64,000 bases of DNA from Ampullaceana balthica. Lineage: Eukaryota > Mollusca > Gastropoda > Lymnaeidae. Under the pieces are notes generated by a model that did no database searches, had not been told where the DNA came from, and saw only the letters and a program-made list of their open reading frames with translations. Of the stretch, positions 1 to 11,044 are shown one piece after another. The stretch lies in assembly GCA_944989445.1 (NCBI GenBank), contig CALYLW010000019.1, positions 2,825,148-2,889,147 on the forward strand, in the 5' to 3' direction. Both the position numbers and the translations under genes were made by a program. How positions within the stretch are numbered: the first letter of the stretch is position 1; each line of letters starts with the position of its first letter.

Positions 1-643
1 AAACTCTTAACAAACGCATAACTTTCCTTGATTGTATTCAAGTTGTGCCGCAAAAACCTTCTCCCCAGCTATAATCCTTGCTGGTGTGTGGTGGTCTCAT
101 GTCTCAGACAATGGTATGTACATGTCGTTAGCATTCCCCCTTTATATCGCATTTAAATGACTCGTCTATAATGTTATGCTCAACTCTTTTGGAAATATCA
201 ATATCCTAAAGACGATCTGATATATCAGGGGCGTATCGTTAGACATCGTAATATAACTCCACCGTGGGTTGTGTTAGCGAGGGTCTAAGGATATCTTTTA
301 TTACAAAATATGTTTTGAAATTAAATAAAAGAAATTTAGTTGTAGAAAGGAAAATGGTTTTCATTTGTAAAATGTTTTTACTTTTGTTCAACTGCTCACA
401 TCCTCTTTACCCACCGTGGGCTACGCCCTTACTTTTAACGACAGATAGTTCCAAGAAATTTCTTTACACTTTGTGTAGTGAATGTTATTGGTTTATGTAG
501 CGAGTAATAAGTTTCAGGCGATCATTTGGCCCAAGCAATGACAATGTCATCAGAAGTTCTACCAGACACACACTGAGCTGAGTATCGCACACAACTACCA
601 CCACCTCTACAGTGTAATTGACACAACTGATTACAACATCACC
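1..643. other. Upstream flank of caveolin copy 1
   Basis: No coding region with recognisable family features is seen here. The last 100 or so bases are probably 5' untranslated sequence of the first caveolin gene, since the coding start lies at 644. I see no convincing TATA box. Small open frames in this stretch have no recognisable motif. Confidence 0.4.
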
Positions 644-2206
644 ATGCCGTATCAGATTGACATGATCAACAGGGATCCCAATGGTCTGAACGACCATGTG
701 CAGGTAGGTTGATGTTTAAGTACGGGTATTATTTAATTACACTTTCTAAAAATAAAAATCAGCCACTCAGTCAAACTAAAAATTCGACTAATACCAAAAC
801 TTTCCAACACCTACGCTAAAAATGCCGCAACCGTTTTTGTTGTGCAATATTATCTTTATAGTTTTTTTTTCGGAACTTTAAATATTGATGCACTAAATCT
901 TTGGATGTAAAGGAGTTGGTCATTAAAATAATATTATTTATAAAAAACATTCCCAATAATCTTCTGTATATAATTATTTAGACTGTACTTCTGTTATATT
1001 TAAGATTTAGATAGTTTATACATTTTATATTTACCTTGAAATCTTGAGCTGACTTAATTTTTTCAAAAGAAGTTTACTTAGGCAATAAAATATATTAATA
1101 ACGATTAGGTAAAATGTTAAATATAATGTAATGTAATTGATATTTTCAATTTTGTAAGCATTTAAATGTGAAGATTATATTGATTAGAAATAATGATCAT
1201 AGTCATTACTCCACATTACACCAAAGCTTCGATTATCACACTTCATCTCTAAGAATACTTGGCCCTGCGTCACAGGATTAGTTTGATACAATACAAATTT
1301 AAACTCAAGTTATTTAAAGAGTACCACAGCTTAGGTATTAATACTTCTTCAAAAGGTTTTTAAACTATTTTCACCGGCAATAAATGTTTAGTATTTACTA
1401 TCGTATTTGTTTTGCTATTCAATTGAAATTGATTCTTTTAAAAAGCCGATTCCCGAAAAGTTACTCCAAGACCCATTCATACCTAACGGAAATCGATAAT
1501 ATTTGAATGGGGTTATTCATATTTTTTTATATATATTTTTATTTGAAATGTCTCGCAAGCGTAAGAGAATATCCAAAACTTCTCCCTGTACTGTGTCACA
1601 TCTAAAAATATCACACCATAAAATTCCACGTGTTAAAGTAAGGACTTGGATATTTATATAGCAAAAGAACTGTTAGAGAATGCTTTCATTTAGTATTAAA
1701 ACTAACATTTTTATGTTCAACCTTGACATTGATATGATCGATCCTATCATCGATACATATTATTACATATGTCAAAGTTTCTTTATTTCTGGGCTTGTAC
1801 TTGTAACATCTCCATCGCTTTGGATTTTAATCAAAACATAAAGAGTAATTTCCCTTTGTTTCCCCAGGTCCTGTTTGAGGACGTCCTAGCTGAGCCGGAC
1901 GGCGCACACTCCACCAAATGCCTGTGGAACTGCGCCTACGTCTGCTTCAACTGCTGGAAGGGCTGCTGCTACAAGACCTTGACCATCTTGTGCGGCATCC
2001 CCCTGGCCATCACCTGGGGCTGCGAGTTCGCCGTTATCACCTTCTTTCACGTCTGGTTCATCAGCCCTAGCATGAGGGCCTATATAATCAACTGTGGATG
2101 TATGCAGAAGTTCTACGGCACATGTCTGCACTGTTATATCCAGCCGTTGTGTGAGGCCTTCAGCTACTGCTTGAGTAACATCCGGGTCACAAACTATTCA
2201 GGTTGA
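644..2206 (+). CDS. CAV: Caveolin, copy 1 of tandem array (two coding exons)
   Basis: Caveolins are membrane-hairpin scaffold proteins that oligomerise to build caveolae at the plasma membrane. Exon 1 is 644-703 (20 codons, contains INRDPNGLNDHV) and ends at a GTAGGT donor. Exon 2 is 1868-2206, follows a TTTCCCCAG acceptor and ends in TGA. The intron is phase 0 and 1,164 bp. The predicted protein is 132 aa. The signature FEDVLAEP is at residues 23-30, a scaffolding-like segment at 37-56 and a hydrophobic hairpin at about 57-87 with GIP (Pro65) and HVW (Trp83). Exon 2 aligns without gaps to vertebrate caveolin-1 at offset 45. It has 14 cysteines. The cysteine equivalent to palmitoylated Cys133 is serine here (residue 88), unlike the other copies. 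It is the most divergent of the complete copies. Possible AATAAA signals lie at 2645 and 2693. The family call is secure; function is inferred from the family. Confidence 0.93.
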
Positions 2207-2711
2207 CGCTAATAAGAAAAGAAACTCATTTCCTGCAAGATGAAATTACACAACATTTGAAAAGACGAGATGGGAAGAAATGGCTGTGCCGATGGGGCAC
2301 CACATGTTGATGACGCAGACCATCTAAAGACGCGAACCAATGAGATCGATTTATTGGGTCATAAAAACATTGTATCAACTTTTAGTCATGCAATATTTTA
2401 TCTATTAAAATTACGTTGTTGTTTTTTTCTGGATTGTAAATAATAAGTATCTGTCTACCTCCGTCATGTTTTATTATTTGGATATTGTTAAAATGTATAA
2501 TCATATAATATATAAACTAAGGAAACTTTTTCTAAGACTCTGTATTGTTTAAGAGAGAAACTATTTTGTATTTACCGTTTCACCAAATTCCGTTGGTTCC
2601 ATGCTGTGTACCAGACAAATTTGACTTTCTTTAGTTTAATATATAATAAAACCACCCTGTGCTATTTTATTGTTAGGTAACTGATTTAGTCAAATAAAGA
2701 GGTAAGAGCTA
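2207..2711. other. 3' flank of caveolin copy 1
   Basis: AT-rich sequence that probably holds the 3' untranslated region of copy 1. AATAAA hexamers at 2645-2650 and 2693-2698 are candidate polyadenylation signals. No other gene is seen. Confidence 0.4.
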
Positions 2712-2866
2712 TGGCGGATTAAGAGGGATGCTGATTGGGCTAAAGCCAGGGGCCCCCATTGATTTAAGGGCCCCAAAACTTATTATATTAGATAATAAAG
2801 ATGGCTGGACCGGGCCCAGGTGGGAACGCAGCCAGGGGCCCCGTGGAATCTTAATCCACCCCTGGG
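2712..2866. mobile_element. Short palindromic MITE
   Basis: The ends are inverted: GGCGGATTAAGA on the left and TCTTAATCCACC on the right. The interior is rich in GGGGCCCC. Flanks TAAGAGCT and TTAGAGGT could be a decayed 8-bp target duplication (6 of 8 match), which would suggest a hAT-type MITE. No coding capacity. Confidence 0.5.
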
Positions 2867-3844
2867 TTAGAGGTTATTCTAATTTATTCCCCCCGACGCA
2901 AGCACCATTCTTAAACTGATTATTTTTTAAAATGTAATAAAATAGTGGTGTTATTTTCGTAAACGTTTTGAGCATTTGCCTTTCCCATGTCAATGTGAGC
3001 GTATACTTTTTATTTTGTTCCCTGGAATAAAAGAAGCTGTGAAAATAAATGAGCGCAATTAGGGTTTTCTGGTTTGAAATGTTGTCTTTTTCTCTGGAAA
3101 AATCTGGACAAAGTGGACAAATGTTATCTTTTCATCAAATTTTTTAAAAAATTTTCCATGCTAACAAATTTTTGTTTGTTTTTGTGCATACCAAATATGT
3201 GTTGTGTACGTGTATGTGTAACATATTCGACAACAACGCCATTTTAAAATCTGTTTTTTTAGTATGAGCTTTGGTCATTTCAAGGCCATGTACACGGGTA
3301 ATGCACGAGCGAATGTCAAGTGACCAACGTCCTGACAACACCGCCAAACAAGGATGGTAGCAAAAAAAATTGTTATGTATCCACAATTCTATTCGTTGTG
3401 ACATGTGATGGCCGTGTGCAAGTGTTCGCTGTTCTCTGGTACAAGACACGGTTTGCACCAAATGAAACATTGCAGTATTTCAAGGGCGTACACACATTTC
3501 CCAGGGACATTATTATTATAGCGTAAACCTTTTCAATGATCGCTATTAACAGGTTTCATTTTTACTAACAATTGTTAAAATAATGATTGTAATGGCAAAC
3601 AACAAACTAAAAAAAACCATCTCTTTGCTATTTTTTTTTATTACACTTTACTAACAATTGTGACCTAATTTTTAAAAAATACTTTTGTTTCTTTTTGTTT
3701 TTGAAATTGAATTTACAATTAAAGGCAACTAAATATAATACACGTCTGATTATTTACATGACTTAAAATATTTTGTTATGGCCATAATGCAAATACGTGT
3801 GCACTTGCATCTAGAAACTGTAAATCTGTCATCCTATATAATAA
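2867..3844. other. Intergenic; possible old transposase debris
   Basis: AT-rich sequence without a supported gene. A weak open stretch around 3320-3526 (with RFAPNETLQYFKG) looks like protein-derived debris, perhaps of a transposase, but I cannot assign a family. Confidence 0.3.
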
Positions 3845-4761
3845 TCTCCTCTCCTTATATAATAAATGCAATTTTCTGTGCGGTCATCAATACCGATTGG
3901 TCCCTCAAACTCCTACAGATTCCTACAGCCAATCACTAGCGGGGAAAAATTAAATCTCATTTACATATTGAACGACGTTCAAAACGAGTTATTTTTGGTG
4001 CAGTTTTTTCCAAGAGTTTATTTTGAGCGGTGCGCGTTGGGATTTGTAATCAAAAACTTTGTTTTTATGGGTTATTTATATAAACTAGTGTAGCCCGTCA
4101 AAAAGGACGGAAGTTTTCAAAATGAATACATTTCAGCTGAAATCTATTAATTTTGAAAAAATACACATCAGAATAATAAATAATGTAATACAGTATTTTT
4201 ATTTATTTTTATTTGATTCATTATTATCATATTGAACAATTTTATGCGGAACGTTCGAAAAGTGTTATTTTTGGTGCAGTAATTTTATTATGTTGATCGC
4301 AGCGCCACCTAACAACATTAAAAATTTCGCAGCGCCACCTAGTTACATCCATACATACAGACAACGGGAATTATGTATATTGATATGATGTGTAGTATTT
4401 TTGACGCGATGCACATGCATGGCGGGTCGAGACAGCGGGTCTCTCGACAAATCGCAGTAAAGGGGGGGTAGAGTCTCTCCAAAAACCGCGGTGGTGGGGA
4501 GGTAGGGTCTCTGAACAGATCGGGGTGTGGGGGGAGGTAGGGTTTCTGGACAGACCGTGGCTTGGGGGGAGGTAGGGTCGCTGGACAGACCGCGGTGTGG
4601 GGGGAGGGAGGGTCTCTGGACAAAGCCTCTGGTTGAAACGACGGCTGGTGACGTTTCATTTTCATTTTGGAGTCAGTTGATGTGGATAATGTGCTGTCCT
4701 ACCATGAACTTCACAGGTCACCCTACACTTATTCCCGTCCTTGGACGGGCTTAGTTGCTAG
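3845..4761 (+). mobile_element. Candidate non-autonomous Helitron(s)
   Basis: The right end has the Helitron 3' form: a hairpin (CCCGTCC-TT-GGACGGG) followed a few bases later by CTAG at 4758-4761 and then T. A TC dinucleotide preceded by A lies at 3845, as expected for a Helitron 5' end. A second hairpin plus CTAG lies in the opposite orientation at 4085-4110, so 4085-4761 may be a separate unit with two 3'-like ends. The segment around 4196-4290 recurs in inverted orientation near 62826-62925, which supports repetitiveness. There is no Rep/helicase coding. Confidence 0.5.
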
Positions 4762-5103
4762 TTGATTATAAAGCCTCAAGTTAACTGATCAAATCTAAGA
4801 CTTGAGTAGTAGAATTAAGTCAAATAAATTATAATTTATAATCACAAGGGACTTAACAGGCCCTAAAGCTCAAAACAAGAAAAGACAAACAAAAGAGGGC
4901 GCTACGACATTAAATTTCCCCACCATCCTTCTGAGGTCAAGGTTATACCACCGGATGTGCCTCATCCCCAAACAACAATAAATGCAACCTAAAAACACGT
5001 TTTTTATGAAGTTAATAATGTGAATCAAATGGTTCGATGTTTCCGTCACGGTTACGTTTTCTTTGATCGGCATTCACTTTTTGAAGATGTAATAAATGTA
5101 TAA
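4762..5103. other. Intergenic, no feature seen
   Basis: AT-rich sequence between the Helitron-like element and the 567-bp tandem duplication. No gene or repeat structure was recognised. Confidence 0.3.
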
Positions 5104-6237
5104 ATTAAACAACCCCGTAAAAACAAAGTTTTTGACTATAAATCCCTTATAGATGAGACATAACTAAAAGTATTGATTATATTCAAACATTTACAGACTG
5201 AATCTGTCTTAACTCAACTTTGCATCATAACCCTAGTGGGGGGGGGGAGGGGTGGGTGGGGGAAGAGGGGAAAAGTCTGGTCACCGATTCGCTTGACCGA
5301 GCTCAGAGTGACACGTAAAATGTAAACAAAAGCGCACCGTCGTTTCGTTGGGTCGCCTCAATGCTCAAACTTTCACGTGGCAAAAAAACAATAACAAATC
5401 GTGAATTAAAATTACATACCTCATATAAGGATAAACTAAAAATGCATTAATTTAATTACGGTACGTTCGATCGATCTGAAATTTTGATACGATGCATTGT
5501 TAGGTAAGACGGGTCCGTGTGCCAAATTTCAGTTCGATCGGATCATTGGAAGTGGGTCATTTTCGACTTTTGTTTTTCCGCCCGCCGAGCCCATGAGATG
5601 ATGAGAGAGAGACAGAGAGAGAGACAGACAGACAGAGAGAGACGGCGGTGAAGTTAATATAAGGGATTTAATTAAACAACCCCGTAAAAACAAAGTTTTT
5701 GACTATAAATCCCTTATAGATGAGACATAACTAAAAGTATTGATTATATTCAAACATTTACAGACTGAATCTGTCTTAACTCAACTTTGCATCATAACCC
5801 TAGTGGGGGGGGGGAGGGGTGGGTGGGGGGAGAGGGGAAAAGTCTGGTCACCGATTCGCTTGACCGAGCTCAGAGTGACACGTAAAATGTAAACAAAAGC
5901 GCACCGTCGTTTCGTTGGGTCGCCTCAATGCTCAAACTTTCACGTGGCAAAAAAACAATAACAAATCGTGAATTAAAATTACATACCTCATATAAGGATA
6001 AACTAAAAATGCATTAATTTAATTACGGTACGTTCGATCGATCTGAAATTTTGATACGATGCATTGTTAGGTAAGACGGGTCCGTGTGCCAAATTTCAGT
6101 TCGATCGGATCATTGGAAGTGGGTCATTTTCGACTTTTGTTTTTCCGCCCGCCGAGCCCATGAGATGATGAGAGAGAGACAGAGAGAGAGACAGACAGAG
6201 AGAGAGAGACGCCGGTGAAGTTAATATAAGGGATTTA
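5104..6237. repeat. Direct tandem duplication, 567-bp unit x2
   Basis: Two nearly identical units start at 5104 and 5671 (ATTAAACAACCCCG). Each contains a G-rich run, a CTGGTCACCGATTCGC segment, and a terminal GA-rich tract (AGAGAGACAGAC) followed by GGTGAAGTTAATATAAGGG. An ATAAATCCCTTAT near the start of each unit is complementary to ATATAAGGGATTT at its end, so the unit may itself be an inverted-end element. The copies differ at only a few positions, so the duplication is young. Confidence 0.85.
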
Positions 6238-6379
6238 AAAATCAAGACAATCAAAAACACCAGGGGGTCAATGGTCAAAATGGCTGGAAATGTGTGAGAA
6301 AACAGAACGGCTGTGCTCAAGTATTTTAGTCACTTACAAAATGCTGAATTCCTACACTCATTCTGAAGGACCAATCAAA

Positions 6380-6547
6380 CTAGAAGCACACACAATCACG
6401 CACGCGCGCACACACGCGCACTCGCATGCACAAATACACGCTGTCTGATGCTGACGTAAACCAACACGCGTACACAGAATGACACATGTTCACACACATA
6501 CACTCACGGGTGCAAACACAGTGTTCATGTTATTTGAAAAATGCCAA
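6380..6547. repeat. Dispersed CA-rich repeat shared with about 18590-18752
   Basis: A CA-rich tract is followed by ACGTAAACC, GACACATGTTCA and GGGTGCAAACA(CA)GTGTT. The same order of blocks recurs at about 18590-18752. It is a dispersed repeat of unknown class with no coding capacity. Confidence 0.55.
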
Positions 6548-6649
6548 CACACTCCCCCCTCCCCCCTCTTTACCTTTTTTTGTGTGTTAATAATCACCTC
6601 TTTATTCAACTAGCCCACTTGTAATTGTGTGTGTGTGAATCAGATGGTA

Positions 6650-6835
6650 CAGTGCTTCTCAAACTTTTAAGTATGGCGGACCGGCAGGAATTTTCTCCAT
6701 TGCACCAGGGACCGGTGCACTATTTTCCCTGCACTGACAATTTTTTCGGTCCTTCTTTTGAGAACATCTGCGGACCGGCAGCGGATGGCCCAAGGACCGG
6801 CACGGGTCCGCGGACCACCACTTTGAGAAGCACTG
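6650..6835 (+). mobile_element. hAT MITE, CAGTGCTTCTCAAA family, member 1
   Basis: It begins CAGTGCTTCTCAAA and ends TTTGAGAAGCACTG. The flanks AGATGGTA and AGATAGTA form an 8-bp target duplication with one mismatch, diagnostic of hAT transposition. The interior is rich in GGACCGG. Five more full-length members lie in this window. Confidence 0.9.
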
Positions 6836-7819
6836 AGATAGTAGATTAAAACCCTTAAACCCAGACAATGTTATTTTATATTAACTAGGAATTTAATTTA
6901 AAAAAATTATTTTTACTATTCATTTTAATTTTTTTTTATTGCTTAGGAATACTTGATTGAAGGTTAAGACTTTAGCCAGTAGTCCAAAAAATATATAACA
7001 TAACTGGCTAAATATGGCATAAATTTGGCATAAATTTAAACGTTTTACAAATGATGAAAGTAGTGCCTTGCTAATATTATTACATTTGGTTAAAGCCAAG
7101 GGAAATATTTTTTTAAAGTATATCACTTTTAAATATTTCTTTGATGTTTCAAACAAATAATTTCATAAGTTAAATTTTCTTTATTGATCATTGGTTCAGT
7201 GTTTTGAGCTTCAATTGTTTTGAGTGGGAGTTCAAATCATAATTTATTTGTTTTTAAAATTCATAATTTTTGATAGTTTAATGACTGAGTCTCTGACACT
7301 TTGTGACAGAGGGAGAGGGGGCCAGACCATATGTGATGTCACACATTTATTATTATTTTTTTTCTAATTTATTTATATGTTTTTAGTAGAATTTAAATAA
7401 CTTTAAAAATAATTTTCAAAAGTTTTGTGAAACATTAGAATTAGTTTTATGTCAAAATAGCATGAAATGCGTATCTCCTGAATGTGTTGTTAATAAATCT
7501 GAATTGGATGCAGCAGGACTAATATCGAAGGATCAGGAATGGTTTGACAATCATGCTCGCACCAGCCAATATTTCACTCAAATTGTGAAATATCAGGACA
7601 CAAAATGGTGCGACGAAGCACGAAGCTCATATTTCAACATTTTACCTTCAAGATTCTTCTATCCTCCAATCCCAATCAACCAAACAGTTGATGGACTCAA
7701 AGCTTCAGAAAGAGCAGATGCAGATTCTCATAAATTTCCTTCCTTGTTTGTAGCACAAACTCTCAAATTTGATGACATTATGCCAAGATAAACATGAGTT
7801 TTCAAAGTACAACCATATG

Positions 7820-9411
7820 CAGGGCCGGCCTTAGGGCAAGGTGAACGAAGCAACCGCCTTGGGCCCCGCGCTTTTTAGGGCCCCGCGCTTTGACTAAACA
7901 TTTTACTACTTTTTACACCTTTACAAACGACATGTTGAAAATGAATAAGTTGTAAACCAAAAATGGCTTATAAATTCGGCATTTAAATACAAAATGTTTT
8001 GTTTCTATTGCAAACTTTTTGGCAACACTGTCTGCTCTGGCATCCGACGGGATTTGTGACTTGAAAAGTGCCAGTTTTAGACTGTATGAACATGAGAAAT
8101 CAAAGTTGGAATAGTATGAATATTTGCAACTGGTTGAAATCTTAAAGAAATTGCGGTATTGAAACAGCAATAGAAATAGATAATACCACTAACTTAGAAG
8201 TTGAGCCGATTTTCCAAGAGACGATTGTGGGAAAAAGAAAGAAACAAACAATTTACAAATGAAGGAGAAGATGAAGGATTTATAGATGCACAAGAAAACT
8301 TTCGCACATATTTATTTAACCAGATTGTTGATAAGCCAATCATGTCGATGGACATTTCCTTTGAAATACTACGAAGGCATCATTACTCGTCTGGTTTTAT
8401 TTATAATAAATTTCATCAATTACAACAATAAGAAGAACAACAGCAACAACGACAACAAGTGTCATATGCAGTATGAATCTGGAGAAAACGCTCACTGCCT
8501 GCGAAATTAAGGATCTTGTGATTTCATGTTTGCTGAAGAGCTGCAATCATTAAGATCTATAATTCGTGCAGTCACCTAAAACGATCCAGATATAATGACT
8601 TTCCTTGCACACACATTGCACTTCGAATACTTTAACTATTCCTGTCTCAGTGGCTTTCGGAGAAAGAAGCTTTGCGAAATAAAAAAAAACTTATTGAAAC
8701 CTAAATGCGGTCAACAATGATTCAAGGCAGTGGCGTAGCTAGGAATTAGAAGGGGTTTTGGGGGTCCCACATACATGGCGGTAGCGTAGTATTTAATGTA
8801 AATAAATTTCGGAAACTAATTTGGGGCGCCTTTCAAGTGCAGGCCCGGGGGACTTTCGAATTTTGTCCACCCTCCCATAGCATCGAAACTGATGCAAGAT
8901 AGGCTCAGTAACTCAGTAACTCAGTAACTCAGTAACTTAGCTATTTTGTCAACTGAGAATGTTTTTGCTAAGGATATAGGCAATAATGAAATTATTTAAG
9001 ATTTTGCAGCTGCCCAAGCTCGCAAAATTCGCTTGAGCGTAATAAAAACAAGATAGAAGTATAGAAGTAGAAGATACATTCAAACCAACGCTAGTGTATA
9101 TAGTTTATAATGTTAAGCTACATACATGATATACATGCATATATAAACTCTCAATTAGCATACAAAAACAAAACATTTTAATTACAGTATTAACATCCTT
9201 TTTGAGTTTTAGGATCTTCAGTTAAATGAACAAAACTGTAATTATTGATGTGTCAGTGCTGTTATAGACTAAAATTTTGAGTACTTTATTTTTCCCCATT
9301 CTTTTATTATACATAGAATTGCAACTTTTTGCGTGGGTCTCACTCGTCGTCTTCTGGGGCCCCGCTCAGAGTTTGCTGCCTTGGGCCCCGCGTACTCTAG
9401 GGCCGGCACTG
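7820..9411 (+). mobile_element. hAT element with dead transposase, CAGGGCCGGC termini
   Basis: The left end is CAGGGCCGGCCTTAGGG and the right end CTAGGGCCGGCACTG. It is flanked by a perfect 8-bp duplication ACCATATG (7812-7819 and 9412-9419). Near 8635-8715 a frame reads IPVSVAFGERSFAK and, after stops and a shift, MRSTMIQ. After a nested MITE it continues RLSNLAILSTENVFAKDI and then DFAAAQARKI. These match the C-terminal dimerisation region of hAT transposases. The frame is broken by stops and the nested insertion, so it is inactive. Confidence 0.9.
8728..8891 (+). mobile_element. MITE nested in hAT transposase pseudogene
   Basis: It starts CAGTGGCGTAGCTAGG, a common hAT terminus, and appears to end ...CATCGAAACTG. 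It splits the transposase between MIQG and RLSN codons. Flanks ATTCAAGG and ATGCAAGA match at 6 of 8 positions. A short CTCAGTAA repeat (four units) follows at 8906-8938. Confidence 0.6.
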
Positions 9412-9728
9412 ACCATATGATTACCAGCTTATTTTATTGACTTTGCAAAGTATGTCACTTATATTTTGCCTCACAAACAATGTTGAAGAAACATACAGGA
9501 CAACACAGAGCTCGGGATCAGGAGAATGTGCCCACCCAAACTGTTCAAGAATCAACTCTCATAACACGCAACTGTCCTTTGAGAATCGCTTCTAGAAGGC
9601 AAAGAGAACCTATGGCAGTTATTGCCAGAAGAGAAAATGCACATACAGAGTCTGTTGAGTGGCTAGATGAGGACGAGTTGATCTGTCTGCAATTATCCTT
9701 CCAGGAAACGATGATGGTGAAAGATTGA

Positions 9729-10196
9729 TGTTAGTCGTAACTATGGATGAAAACTTCATTTCACCGTTGTAAGATGATGTCCAGTGGATATTTTTGAATG
9801 AAACATAATTCATAGGACCATAATAAACATATTCAATATAGCACAAGAGTTGGTCACGTAGTTTGTCAATCTAGTCTATTTTTATTGAAATTGTTTGAAT
9901 TCCTTTTTATTATTTAATCACTGGTTGAGGTCAAGTTTCGCTAATCTACTTCTTATTCTGTGTCAATAGAATGGATAATCGGAAGATTATCTGAAACTTG
10001 ACCTCACCCATTGTAAATGAAAAGGTAGCAGATAAATGATGTGTATTATATAATTGTCAAGACTAATTTTTGGAATTTTTGTTTTCTCAAATTCGATCTA
10101 GATTGAGTTACTGTTTCATTGAATAACTTTGTCAACTGCTGACAATTAACTATTCTACTATTAAAGTCATTTTAATAATCTGATAGTTCCTTTAAG
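9729..10196. other. Intergenic, no feature seen
   Basis: AT-rich sequence between the broken gene and the next MITE. A short partly inverted pair (GAGGTCAAGTTTCG at about 9927 and GAAACTTGACCTCA at about 9991) is present, perhaps a small foldback. Nothing else is supported. Confidence 0.3.
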
Positions 10197-10197
10197 T

Positions 10198-10469
10198 GGG
10201 TGTGTACGGAATTTCGGCTCCAGCTCGGCTAAATCCGGAATCCGGCTATTTTTAAAAATCCGGCTTCGGCTCTGGCAGGATTTCACTTAATAAATCCGGC
10301 TGGCCGGTAGATCCATAATTTATATATATATATATTCATAATGGCTCCGGCAAATTCGGAATCCGGCCATTTTAACAAATCTGATTTCGGCTCCAGCAGG
10401 ATTTCACTTAATAAATCCGTCAAATCATCTCCGGTCAGATTTCAAAATTTTGAATCCGGTACATCCCTA
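10198..10469. mobile_element. MITE with GGTACATCCC terminus
   Basis: The left end GGGTGTGTACGGAATTTCGG mirrors the right end CCGGTACATCCCTA. The interior repeats TCCGGCT and TTTCACTTAATAAATCCG. Flanks CTTTAAGT and CTTTAAAG resemble an 8-bp target duplication, so it is probably hAT-type. Confidence 0.65.
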
Positions 10470-10564
10470 CTTTAAAGTGGAAATTTTATATTTTAATACA
10501 GTTTAATAGTGCAGCGTATTTTAAGTATTAAATTAAATATTTTAATTAGGTGTTAATTATAAAA

Positions 10565-10684
10565 AAATTCGAAAGTGTGACGTACTTTGGGGGGGGGGTC
10601 CCAAGATTTGTGACAGTTTGTGACATGGGGGAGGGGGGTCAAACATGGTCAAAAATAGCGTGACGTACTTTATGGACGGCCCCT
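10565..10684 (-). mobile_element. Solo end of the GGGGCCGTCC TIR element family
   Basis: The sequence runs GTGTGACGTACTTTGG to TACTTTATGGACGGCCCC, with runs of G. The right end matches the termini of the elements at 11045-12913 and 63300-63425. No coding is seen; it may be a solo end or a decayed MITE. Confidence 0.55.
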
Positions 10685-11044
10685 AGAAGGATTCACTACC
10701 ACATCCTGAAATCTAAAAATAGATACGTGGCTTCAAGAAAAGTAAAGTTTTAGTTTAATATACTCAATTTAAAAAAAAACAAGATACAAAAATGAATTGT
10801 GTGATCAAAACAATAAACAAAAGTTTAATTAAATGACTAATACAAGAGTAGACGTTTCGGCTAAAGCCTTTATCATTTAAATTAACATACACAAGTACTA
10901 AAATTAAATTTACATTAAATAATGCATACTACATTATGAACAAATAAAAAATAAATAAAAGAGAAAATTTAAAAAATAAAAAAAATAAAAAAAGAGACAC
11001 ATTATATGAGAAAAGGAAGGAAGTATCAAAAGTTACAGTGGAAA

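Larger units (their letters stand above)
7462..9728 (+). pseudogene. Gene fragment of unknown family, split by a hAT insertion
   Basis: Two coding pieces flank a hAT element. The first (7462-7791) reads CVSPECVVNKSELDAAG and later PPIPINQTVDGL. The second (from about 9420 to 9728) has CKVCHLYFASQTMLKKH, a C2H2-like finger, then an acidic C-terminus with EWLDEDELI. From memory, this order (cysteine-rich block, PPPVP-QTVDGL-like block, PYDYxCP-like block, CxxCxLYFAS finger) is typical of a repeated hypothetical protein family in invertebrate genomes, possibly itself mobile. Removing the hAT and one 8-bp duplication rejoins VQPYDYQ-like coding, but the frame has stops (TAA at 7789, TGA just before the finger). 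I judge it dead or a fragment; no start or upstream exons are visible. Confidence 0.5.

Noticed and set aside
4339..4754. Proline-rich and glycine-rich frames near 4.5 kb
   Set aside because: They come from a short GGGGGAGGTAGGGTCTCTG-type repeat within a Helitron-like element.
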